A stretch of DNA of 17,713 nt from CAYLNH01 sp964384625. GTDB taxonomy: Bacteria; Verrucomicrobiota; Lentisphaeria; JABSQK01. The translations under genes and the position numbers were made by a program. Positions 1-6,699 of the stretch are shown here, one piece after another. The stretch lies in NCBI GenBank assembly GCA_964384625.1, contig CAYLNH010000142.1, positions 1 to 17,713 of the forward strand, in the 5' to 3' direction. How positions within the stretch are numbered: position 1 is the stretch's first letter; each line of letters starts with the position of its first letter. The notes beneath the pieces are model-generated. The model saw only the letters and a list, made by a program, of their open reading frames with translations, was not told the DNA's origin and made no database searches.

Positions 1-289
1 TGGCGAAAATGCTATGTGCTGCAGCACACAACCCTTCCGCCGCCTGCCGCGAGCCCCGAACCCCGGGCAATCCGTGGCGGAAAGACTTCCGCCGAGACCC
101 GACCATTTCAAGAGCGGTTATAGCCGCTGTCTATGCTTCTTTCCCTTTGATACCCAACCTTTGTTCCGCCTGTTCCGGGGCAGGATCTGACGAAGGTGGA
201 ATCAAACAGGCGGATCGAGAAGACGGCTGCAGTATTGCTTCATCTGCCGGGGACGCCGTGTCACAGCTCCCTGCCGGCGGCGGATTCCA
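1..289. other. Non-coding end of window, downstream of truA
   Basis: I see no convincing gene here. Three palindromes are visible: a perfect 14-bp palindrome TGTGCTGCAGCACA at 15-28, a 7-bp stem (GGCGGAA/TTCCGCC, loop AGAC) at 76-93, and a 5-bp stem (AGCGG/CCGCT) at 113-128. Read leftward, the 15-28 palindrome is followed after four bases by a short T run, so it could be a weak terminator for the truA operon, but it lies about 260 bp past the truA stop. The 76-93 hairpin has no T run on either side. Confidence 0.5.
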
Positions 290-1144
290 TTACGCCAGCA
301 GTTTCAGGAAGGGCAGTTCCGCCGGCCTGTAGGACCTGTCCACAGCCTCGATAAACACCTCTTCGAGGAACAGAGCCTGCGGCGGCGCGGTGTCGAAAGC
401 CACCCCATCCGCCGTTCCGGCCAGCAGAGCGTCTACCGCCGGCGGCGCCAGACGGCCGCAGCCCACAGCCGCCAGAAAGCCGGCGAGCCGGCGCACCATA
501 CGATAGAGGAAGCGGTCGCCGATCACCGTCAACAGAATAAGCGATCCCGCCTGGCGCAGGTGGACGGCGAACAGCTCGCAATGCGGCTGCACCGGGGCCT
601 GGTTGCGGCTGGACACACTGAAGCCCGAAAAATCATGCCGTCCGAGCAGCCGGGCGGCCGCCTGCTCCATCGCCGCCGCGTCGAGTTCCTGTGGTACCGA
701 CCAACAGTATCTCCCCCAGAACGGGCAGTCGCAGACGCCCCGATGAAAAACGTAGGTATAGGCTTTACCGGCGACGGCATGACGAATCCGGAAGCCCGGT
801 TCCTGTTCGGTGCAGGCCAGCACGCGAATGTCGGCGGGCAGCCGCGAACGCAGGGCGCGTCGGACGGCGGCGGGCGGGATCGGCGGCTGCGGCGGCGGCA
901 GGACAGTCACCATCTGGGCCAGCGCGTGAACTCCGGCATCCGTCCGGCTGCAGCCCTGGACCTCGACGGCATCGGTGTTCAGGAGGTCCTGGAGAGCTTG
1001 GGTGAGGACGCCCTGCACGGTCGGGCGATCGAGTTGGATCTGCCAGCCGGCGTAGGCGGCGCCGTCGTACGCGACGCGAAGCAGCCAGTTACGCGTTGTC
1101 GGGCCAGTAGAGGATGGCGCCGCAGTTGCCGCAGGTTGCTTCAT
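290..1144 (-). CDS. truA: tRNA pseudouridine synthase A (TruA)
   Basis: Converts uridines 38-40 of the tRNA anticodon stem-loop to pseudouridine in the cytoplasm. The 284-residue protein has the TruA catalytic motif GCSRTDAGVHA at residues 64-74, with the nucleophile Asp69. An early RVAYDGAAYAGWQ block (residues 23-35) and a later DRFLYRMVRRLAGFLAAVG block (residues 210-228) match the two-lobed TruA fold. The length is normal for the family (about 245-290). The ATG at 1144 overlaps the upstream zinc-ribbon gene by 56 bp. The conserved fold only begins near residue 20, so the true start may be a non-ATG codon further in, but no better ATG or GTG precedes the conserved block. It is probably translated from the same leftward message as the zinc-ribbon gene. 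Confidence 0.95.
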   Translation of the reverse strand: MKQPAATAAPSSTGPTTRNWLLRVAYDGAAYAGWQIQLDRPTVQGVLTQALQDLLNTDAVEVQGCSRTDAGVHALAQMVTVLPPPQPPIPPAAVRRALRSRLPADIRVLACTEQEPGFRIRHAVAGKAYTYVFHRGVCDCPFWGRYCWSVPQELDAAAMEQAAARLLGRHDFSGFSVSSRNQAPVQPHCELFAVHLRQAGSLILLTVIGDRFLYRMVRRLAGFLAAVGCGRLAPPAVDALLAGTADGVAFDTAPPQALFLEEVFIEAVDRSYRPAELPFLKLLA

Positions 1145-1808
1145 GAGTGGTTTTCGCCTTCAACTGAAGGTCGGGGGGGATCTTCAGGTAGCAGCAGCCG
1201 CAGCCGCCGTTCTCGACGGGGACGATCGCCTTACGGAAGCGGCCTTCGGTCGGTTGCGCGATCAGCCGGGAATAGAACCGCATCAGATCCTCGGGCACGT
1301 CCTTGGCCAGTTCGTCGCGTACTGCCTGAATCTGCTCAATCTGCGCGGCGCAGTTCTTCTCCCGCACATCGAGGTCCTGTTCGGCGGCCTCGATGCGCGC
1401 GTGCATCGCCGCCTGCTCTTTCTTCGCTTTCTCCAGGTCCTCCTTGGCCCCCTCCACCTGCTCCATCAGTTCGAGCTGCTGATCCTCATATTCGACAATC
1501 TTCTGTTTCTGCCCTTCGACCTCGGCCAGGATCGCGCGGTACTCGTCATTCTTCTTCACCTCGCGGGACTTGGTCTGCAGTTGCAGGATCCGTTGCTGGC
1601 AAGCCTGCACATTCGCATCGAGATCGTTGATCCGGCTCTGGATCTTCTGCATCGCGGATTTGGCGATTTCGACTACGTCATCAGCCGACTGCAGCTCGGA
1701 ACGAATCTTCTCCTTCTCCTTCGGGACCGATCGGATCATCTGGTTCAAGTCCGAGATCCGCTGGTCCTTCTCCTGGACCGCCAGCAGCTGGCGCAGAACA
1801 TCATCCAT
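1089..1808 (-). CDS. Coiled-coil protein with C-terminal C4 zinc ribbon
   Basis: A 239-residue cytoplasmic protein of the widespread bacterial 'C4-type zinc ribbon domain-containing protein' family. Residues 5-170 are almost entirely charged heptad sequence and should form a long antiparallel coiled coil. The C-terminus holds a zinc ribbon: Cys203-x2-Cys206 and Cys226-x2-Cys229 (CGNCGAILYW), the usual family ending. No enzymatic motif is visible. The family's molecular role is poorly defined, and nucleic-acid or protein binding is only inferred from the ribbon. It is the first gene of a two-gene unit with truA, with its own TATAAT promoter about 54 bp upstream. The ATG at 1808 has only a weak purine stretch (AAGAG) before it, but the N-terminal MDDVLRQLLAVQEKD fits the family start. 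Confidence 0.85.
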   Translation of the reverse strand: MDDVLRQLLAVQEKDQRISDLNQMIRSVPKEKEKIRSELQSADDVVEIAKSAMQKIQSRINDLDANVQACQQRILQLQTKSREVKKNDEYRAILAEVEGQKQKIVEYEDQQLELMEQVEGAKEDLEKAKKEQAAMHARIEAAEQDLDVREKNCAAQIEQIQAVRDELAKDVPEDLMRFYSRLIAQPTEGRFRKAIVPVENGGCGCCYLKIPPDLQLKAKTTHEATCGNCGAILYWPDNA

Positions 1809-1861
1809 AATACCGCTCTTTTCAGGGTAGCAACTTTCACGTCGGATTTTGGGAAGCTTCT

Positions 1862-1890
1862 ATTATAAGTGGCGCAACGAAGGGAATCAA
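1862..1890 (-). promoter_or_regulatory. Sigma-70-type promoter of the zinc-ribbon/truA operon
   Basis: On the minus strand there is a perfect -10 TATAAT (1867-1862) and a -35 TTGATT (1890-1885) separated by exactly 17 bp. It faces the zinc-ribbon start at 1808 and would give a leader of roughly 45-50 nt. The -10 stands out in otherwise GC-rich DNA. Confidence 0.7.
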
Positions 1891-2249
1891 GGCAGGGGAG
1901 CCACTGATTCGTAATGCATCGGCTTCGGGGTGGCGCCGGCCGGCTCGATTCGATGCGCCAGTGCCCGGCTCGCCGACCCGCCATTCTCCCTCTCGAGTCG
2001 GTCGAGACCGCCGGCAATCCGCAGCCGCCACTTCCGCAATACACGGGCTCCATGCATCCGGGCCGGCCGCGCCCTGTGCGCCTCCTCCCGGGCCCCCGCC
2101 TCGGCCCGGGCGAAACCCGTCGGCGGGCGGCGGGCGCACAGAGAACACCCGGGATTGACGCATTACTCCGACACAGCTGGGGATTTCCCGGGGGACGCCC
2201 TTATGGTAATACCGGAGATCAACCGCATCAGAAACAGGACGACCGGATC
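1891..2249. other. GC-rich intergenic leader between divergent genes
   Basis: This 0.36-kb stretch lies between the zinc-ribbon promoter and the BNR-protein start. Open frames crossing it are Arg/Pro/Gly-rich and look like translated GC-rich non-coding DNA. I see no consensus plus-strand promoter: a TTGACG at 2155-2160 has no acceptable -10 partner. Apart from the foldable element at 2074-2141, nothing was recognised. I compared it by eye with RNase P RNA, SRP RNA, tmRNA and tRNA T-arm signatures and found no match. Confidence 0.5.
2074..2141. other. Foldable three-way-junction element
   Basis: A 9-bp perfect outer stem (CTGTGCGCC at 2074-2082 pairing with GGCGCACAG at 2133-2141) encloses an 8-bp perfect inner hairpin (CCCGGGCC 2087-2094 with GGCCCGGG 2103-2110) and a small 4-bp hairpin (2116-2119 with 2124-2127). 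It sits about 110 bp upstream of the BNR-protein start. Nested perfect stems are suggestive, but the region is very GC-rich, so chance pairing is a real alternative. The strand is unknown because the stems fold either way. Confidence 0.3.
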
Positions 2250-3371
2250 ATGCAGAACACCGAACCAGCCTTTCACCCCGCCGATATCATCACCGAACCC
2301 GGACCGGAATACGCCGACGAGGAACGTCTCTGGCAGGGCATCCCCGGCATCGAACGCGCGCCCGGCGGCCGGCTCTGGGCCTGCTGGTACAGCGGCGGCG
2401 AAGGCGAGGGCCCGGATAACTACGTGGTCCTCGCCACCAGTGCGGACGACGGCGCTGCCTGGAAGGCGCCCGCCCTCGTGGTTCATCCGCCGGCTGATCG
2501 GGTGCGCGCCTATGACCCGGTGCCGTGGGTGGATCCACAGGGGCCACTCTGGGTGTTCTGGGCGCAGAGCCAGGAGTACTTCGACGGGCGCGCCGGCGTC
2601 TGGTGTATCTGCACGGAAGACCCGGATGCCGAGAATCCCGCCTGGTCTGATCCGCAACGTGTTGCCAACGGCATTATGATGAACAAGCCCATCGTTTCCA
2701 GCAAAGGCGAATGGCTGCTGCCCACCGCTGTCTGGGAGAGAGAGCCACATCGGCCGGAACTCGCAGGCGAGCGATTGTCAAACGTCACGGCCTCCACCGA
2801 CCAAGGGGGCACGTGGGAGTGGCGCGGCGGCGCCGACGTGCCCGAGCGCTCGTTCGATGAGCATATGGTCGTCGAATTGCAGGACGGCCGGCTGTGGATG
2901 CTGGTGCGCACCAAGTATGGCATCGGCCAAAGCTTCTCTGGTGACGACGGCCGCACCTGGACACCCGGCGAGGACTCGGGCATTCCCGGACCGTGCTCAC
3001 GGTTTCACATCCGGCGGCTGGCTTCAGGACGATTGCTGCTCATCAACCACTACAAGTTCACCAAGCGCTCACACATGACCGCACTGCTGTCCGACGATGA
3101 CGGCAAGACCTGGCAGGAGGGCCTGTTGCTGGATGAACGCGCCGGCATCTCCTATCCGGATGCAACCGAAGCACCGGATGGTACGATCTACGCGGTCTAC
3201 GACCACAACCGCGGAGACCACTATGCCACTGGCAACGAGAAGGAGGTCCTTCTCGCTGTCTTTACCGAAGAGGACATCCTCGCCGGCCAGCCGACATCGG
3301 ACAAGTGTCGTCTTAAAGTGGTGGTCAACCGCGCCAAGAAAACGAATCCGGCATCCGGCTCACGTCGCTGA
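2250..3371 (+). CDS. BNR/Asp-box repeat protein, sialidase-like six-bladed propeller
   Basis: A 373-residue protein with four Asp-box motifs (S-x-D-x-G-x-x-W): SADDGAAW at 64-71, STDQGGTW at 172-179, SGDDGRTW at 230-237 and SDDDGKTW at 281-288. These mark a sialidase-type beta-propeller (BNR_2 group). The early block QGIPGIERAPGGRLWACW (29-46) is where true sialidases carry the Arg-Ile-Pro motif. Here the Arg is replaced by Gly, so sialic-acid hydrolysis is doubtful and another glycan activity or binding role is possible. No signal peptide is seen from the ATG at 2250, which implies a cytoplasmic protein. That start was chosen because upstream in-frame ATGs (1914, 1956, 2052) translate GC-rich non-coding DNA, and AGGA sits 10 bases before it. 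The stop overlaps the 7-bp repeat array, and the next gene is convergent. Confidence 0.8.
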   Translation: MQNTEPAFHPADIITEPGPEYADEERLWQGIPGIERAPGGRLWACWYSGGEGEGPDNYVVLATSADDGAAWKAPALVVHPPADRVRAYDPVPWVDPQGPLWVFWAQSQEYFDGRAGVWCICTEDPDAENPAWSDPQRVANGIMMNKPIVSSKGEWLLPTAVWEREPHRPELAGERLSNVTASTDQGGTWEWRGGADVPERSFDEHMVVELQDGRLWMLVRTKYGIGQSFSGDDGRTWTPGEDSGIPGPCSRFHIRRLASGRLLLINHYKFTKRSHMTALLSDDDGKTWQEGLLLDERAGISYPDATEAPDGTIYAVYDHNRGDHYATGNEKEVLLAVFTEEDILAGQPTSDKCRLKVVVNRAKKTNPASGSRR

Positions 3372-3516
3372 CACGGGACACGAAACACGGAACACGAGAC
3401 ACGGAACACGAGACACGGAACACGAAACACAGAACACGAAACACAGAACACGGAACACGAGACACGGAACACGAGACACGGAACACGGGACACGGAACAC
3501 GAGACACGGAACACGA
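3370..3516. repeat. 7-bp tandem repeat array, 21 units
   Basis: Twenty-one uninterrupted 7-bp units of consensus RACACGR (GACACGG, AACACGA, AACACGG, GACACGA, two AACACAG) occupy exactly 147 bp. Units alternate in a loose 14-bp higher-order pattern. The first unit contains the last two bases of the TGA stop of the BNR gene, and the array ends 20 bp before the stop of the convergent GH71/SUMF1-like gene. Because 147 is divisible by three, the array is open in several frames and encodes spurious VFRVSC/THETRN-type peptides, which I do not consider genes. No terminator hairpin is seen between the two convergent genes. Confidence 0.9.
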
Positions 3517-3535
3517 GACCGGCTGCTTTTTCGCG

Positions 3536-6178
3536 TCATTGTTGACGCGCATTCACCTTCTTGTAGCCTGCTTCGCTGATGGCGACACGGAAGCCGAGAT
3601 AAATGTAACCCGGATAGTTGGGGTTGTTGTACTCGCGATCGGAACAGCGTGAACCCATACCGTAGTAGCCCCAGCTGCTGCCGCGGATGCTGCGGTAATG
3701 GTAGGGCTTGTCGTTCAACGGATCCTTCTTCGCCTTGTCGTTGTAAGGCCCAAACCAATCGGCTACCCACTCGCCGACGTTGCCGGCCAGGTCCATCACA
3801 CCGTCGCGACTGGCGCCGGCCGGATAGCTCCCGACCACCATGGTGCCCTCTGCCTGCTGACTCCGGATCTTCGGACTGAGTGAGAGCGCGTCTTTGCGGC
3901 TCATGAAGTTGCCGTGCTTCTGCGGTACCGGCTTGCCGTTGCCCCAGGGATAGGTGCGTTCCTCGCCGCGGCCGCTGGCCACATATTCCCACTCAGCCTC
4001 GGTCGGCAGGCGGAAGCCGTCGGCCGACATATCCACCGTCCACTCGCTCTTCATGCGGACATTACCTTTGCGATCCTTAACCGGCTTGCCCTTGCGATTC
4101 AATCGCGGCGTCTTCTTCTCGATGTAGACCGGCTTCAGGCCAGCCTGCTTCGACAGCCAGTTGCAGTAGTCGCGGGCTTCGGTCCACTTAATGTAGATGA
4201 CCGGCTCGCGGTCACGCCAGGAGTAGCCATCACGGAACTTCCGGTGTTCCGGCATGAAGCGTTCGAACTCTTCGTTGGTCACTTCGTATTTGCCGATGGC
4301 AAAGGTCGAGATTGTTACTTTGCTGACCGGCGCTTCATCGGGTTCAGTGTCTTTCGATCCGAGTTCGAAGGTGCCGCCGGGAATCTTCACCAACTCAGGG
4401 TGGACCACCGTCCGCGCCTGCGGCATTGCGACCGGATCGACCTTCACCAACTCGATGGCCTCGACAGTCACCTGGCCGTTGTCGTCGTTCGACCGATGCG
4501 TGGCATCACGCGCTTGCGGGTTGACACTTGCCTCCCACGTGAGCTGCAGGAAGGAGGTCTTGTCGTACAGCGACCACAGAACTGATGCCGTGGCCGACTC
4601 CTTGCCGGTCGGCGGGAAGAACATGGGGATGTAGTACGGGAACTGCTTCGGCGCCTGCTTCGGGCCGTCGGCGACCAGCGTCAGCCGCGCATCTTCGCTG
4701 CCGGCGTTGCGATAGCGAAAACGAATGTTGTACGTCCCCGTCTTAACACCTTTCACCGCAACCTTGAAGCCGCTGCCGGCTTTCTCCAGATTGCGCACGC
4801 CGCCGTCCGCGACCGCGGCGCCATTCAGCAGTTCTGCCGACTTCACCTCAATGCGCGTCGCCGGACCGACAACGGCGCCGCCCGCCCAGGTACGGTTGCT
4901 CAGGTGCTTGCCGTACGGACTGTTTTTCTCGGTTTCCTTCGCGATAATCTCGCGGCGCCCGACGACATCAAGGAGGACCTTGCCGTCGCGTTCCAGCTTG
5001 AAGGTTGGCACGCCGGGCGCCATCGGCAGTTCGTAGTGCGAAACGCCGGCGGGCGCATCCAGCTTCTGGTCCTTGCCGACCTTGGCGATTACCGTCGCCG
5101 GCTTAGTCAGCACTGTCGTGATGTAGACGCGATCAAGCGCATCAGCGTGGATCTGGTCGTAAGGATACTGCTTGGACAGGATGTCGACCCACTGCTTCTT
5201 CGTTTCGTCCCAAGCCTTTGTCAGCTTCTGTGAACGACTGCGGTAGGTGTAGAAGATCTGATCCTGCGTGATCGCCGGCCACTTGCCGGTCTTGTAGTAA
5301 GCGGAGCCATAGGCGCCGGCAATCAATACCGCTTCGTCGCGGTTGTAGTACTGCTTACCCCAGCCGCGCTGCCAACGGTACGGCATCAGGTTCGAGTCTT
5401 CGTTGTAGTCGTTCCAGGTGATGACCGAGACCAGATCCGCACCGTCGCGACGCGCCGCTTCCCACTGGCTCAGGTAGCCGTGCATACCGTGGTGGTCGCG
5501 CATGTTGGCGCTGTTGTACGCGAAGCAGACGCCGGCCATGTAGCGCTTGCCCATGAATTGGGTAGCACGGCGGGCATTGGCGTTCAGTCGCATCAGGTCA
5601 CCGGTCTGGCCGTCGCATGAGAAATGCCAGAGACCGTCCATCAGCGGGTAGCCGCGAAACAGGCGCTGGGCCGTTTCGACACTCCAGGACATCACGAAGC
5701 GGCCGCCGCCGTAAAAGCCCAGATAGCTGACCGGGTAGCCCTCATCCTTCAGCTTCTTCAGAATGTCGTGGTGCGCTTTCTGATTGCCGCCATAGATTGC
5801 CATCACCGGTTTGCCGTCGAGCCGATACCAGTTCGGATGCTTGTGGTACTTCTTCACAAACTTCGGGTAGTCGCCGGTGCCAACACTGTACTCCGGCGTC
5901 ATCAGGAACTTGAAGTCGGTGCCTTCCGCGGCTTTGAACATGCGTTCGACGGCGGCTTCGTACCCTTTGTTGTAGGAGCCGAAGTCCAACAGAAAGCCGT
6001 CAATGCCATGGCGTTTGGCCAGTTCATACTCCTGTTGATAGAACTCGACGTTATTGAAGAAGCAGACCATGTAGAGCGCAAAGACCGCTCGCGGCCGCGT
6101 CGGAACCGTTGGCTTTTCCTGTGCCGGCAAAGGCGCAGTCAGGACGAGCAACAGTAGAAAGAAAAAAGACCTTTTCAT
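3536..6178 (-). CDS. Exported GH71-like glycosidase fused to a SUMF1/FGE-like domain
   Basis: An 880-residue exported protein. Residues 1-19 are a signal peptide (cleavage likely after LPA). Residues 30-300 resemble glycoside hydrolase family 71 (alpha-1,3-glucanase type): AVFALYMVCF, GIDGFLLDFGSY, DGKPVMAIYGG and the family signature ITWNDYNEDS at 253-262. Residues 350-410 match a segment shared with the neighbouring paralogue. Residues 440-580 look like a beta-rich, perhaps carbohydrate-binding, region. Residues 595-868 are a formylglycine-generating-enzyme/SUMF1-like domain (IPGGTFELGS, EVTNEEFERF, RLPTEAEWEYVA, DLAGNVGEWV, IRGSSWGYYG, LGFRVA). The two catalytic Cys expected just after RGGSW are absent: only Cys845 is present, in another position, so sulfatase activation is unlikely. 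The ATG at 6178 is preceded by GGAAGG at 9-bp spacing. Exact substrate unknown. Confidence 0.8.
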   Translation of the reverse strand: MKRSFFFLLLLVLTAPLPAQEKPTVPTRPRAVFALYMVCFFNNVEFYQQEYELAKRHGIDGFLLDFGSYNKGYEAAVERMFKAAEGTDFKFLMTPEYSVGTGDYPKFVKKYHKHPNWYRLDGKPVMAIYGGNQKAHHDILKKLKDEGYPVSYLGFYGGGRFVMSWSVETAQRLFRGYPLMDGLWHFSCDGQTGDLMRLNANARRATQFMGKRYMAGVCFAYNSANMRDHHGMHGYLSQWEAARRDGADLVSVITWNDYNEDSNLMPYRWQRGWGKQYYNRDEAVLIAGAYGSAYYKTGKWPAITQDQIFYTYRSRSQKLTKAWDETKKQWVDILSKQYPYDQIHADALDRVYITTVLTKPATVIAKVGKDQKLDAPAGVSHYELPMAPGVPTFKLERDGKVLLDVVGRREIIAKETEKNSPYGKHLSNRTWAGGAVVGPATRIEVKSAELLNGAAVADGGVRNLEKAGSGFKVAVKGVKTGTYNIRFRYRNAGSEDARLTLVADGPKQAPKQFPYYIPMFFPPTGKESATASVLWSLYDKTSFLQLTWEASVNPQARDATHRSNDDNGQVTVEAIELVKVDPVAMPQARTVVHPELVKIPGGTFELGSKDTEPDEAPVSKVTISTFAIGKYEVTNEEFERFMPEHRKFRDGYSWRDREPVIYIKWTEARDYCNWLSKQAGLKPVYIEKKTPRLNRKGKPVKDRKGNVRMKSEWTVDMSADGFRLPTEAEWEYVASGRGEERTYPWGNGKPVPQKHGNFMSRKDALSLSPKIRSQQAEGTMVVGSYPAGASRDGVMDLAGNVGEWVADWFGPYNDKAKKDPLNDKPYHYRSIRGSSWGYYGMGSRCSDREYNNPNYPGYIYLGFRVAISEAGYKKVNARQQ

Positions 6179-6314
6179 AACTATCTACCTTCCGTATTCA
6201 GGGAGATTTGCTGCACCCCTCCGGGGTGCTGTTGTGGGGGGGGGACATTCGGACCCCGGGTTGAAACCCGGGGCTACACGACAACGCCCCGCCGGGGCGG
6301 GAGAACGGCGTTGT
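6179..6314. repeat. Cluster of strong intergenic hairpins upstream of the GH71/SUMF1-like gene
   Basis: Three perfect hairpins follow one another: GCACCCC/GGGGTGC (6213-6219 with 6223-6229), CCCCGGGT/ACCCGGGG with TGAA loop (6254-6261 with 6266-6273), and CGCCCC/GGGGCG (6285-6290 with 6294-6299). The last is flanked by an alternative 8-bp pairing ACAACGCC/GGCGTTGT (6281-6288 with 6307-6314). A run of nine G lies at 6236-6244. No T run follows any stem, so they are not classical terminators. They resemble dispersed REP-like palindromes and would lie in the leader of the downstream gene if it is co-transcribed. Confidence 0.65.
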
Positions 6315-6683
6315 GATGACAATTCGTTTCGGCCTCAACGGCACGTGGAGGGGGCGTCCGACGAAGCCGGGTGACACTCTTCGCGTCAGCGAAGGGATGC
6401 ACGACCACCCCACGCCGGGGCGGGAGAGCGGCGTTGTGATGACAATTCGTTTCGGCCTCAACGGCACGTCGAGGGGGCGTCCGACGAAGCCGGATGACAC
6501 TCTTCGCGTCAGCGAAGGGATGCACGACCACCCCACGCCGGGGCGGGAGAGCGGCGTTGTGATGACAATTCGTTTCGGCCTCAACGGCACGTCGAGGGGG
6601 CGTCCGACGAAGCCGGATGACACTCTTCGCGTCAGCGAAGGGATGCACAACCCCACGCCGGGGCGGGAGAGCGGCGTTGTGAT
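6315..6683. repeat. 123-bp direct repeats, three copies, with internal hairpin
   Basis: Copies begin at 6315, 6438 and 6561 (period 123 bp; the third is 120 bp, lacking three bases near 6650), and a three-base start of a fourth unit precedes unique sequence at 6684. The first copy differs at a few positions (GTGGAG for GTCGAG, CCGGGT for CCGGAT). Each copy contains a perfect hairpin CTTCGC-GTCA-GCGAAG and a second CCCC/GGGG stem. The period is a multiple of three, so open frames run through on both strands, but the peptides are exact repeats with no start signal and I do not call a gene. Together with 6179-6314 this fills the 521-bp gap between the two GH71-like genes. Confidence 0.85.
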
Positions 6684-6699
6684 TGCGGTGAAATGTCGT

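Noticed and set aside
1..128. Intrinsic terminator of the truA operon
   Set aside because: The hairpins at 76-93 and 113-128 have no T run, and the one at 15-28 has only a short delayed T run far from the truA stop, so it is too weak to call as a terminator.
560..1868. Plus-strand open frames opposite truA and the zinc-ribbon gene
   Set aside because: They are fully antisense to well-supported genes, with no recognisable domain or start signal.
1914..2249. N-terminal extension of the BNR protein
   Set aside because: The added residues are Arg/Pro/Gly-rich with no signal peptide or domain, and the only plausible ribosome-binding site precedes the ATG at 2250.
3221..3992. Minus-strand open frames with VFRVSC peptide repeats
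   Set aside because: They are translations of the 7-bp array, which is open because 147 bp is a multiple of three, joined to antisense or out-of-frame parts of real genes.
3536..5376. Active formylglycine-generating enzyme for sulfatases
   Set aside because: The SUMF1-like domain lacks the cysteine pair needed for the reaction, and no sulfatase gene is in the window.
6315..6683. CRISPR array
   Set aside because: The whole 123-bp unit is repeated with no unique spacers, and no cas gene is present. The 33-bp yidC repeats and the heptamer array fail for the same reason.
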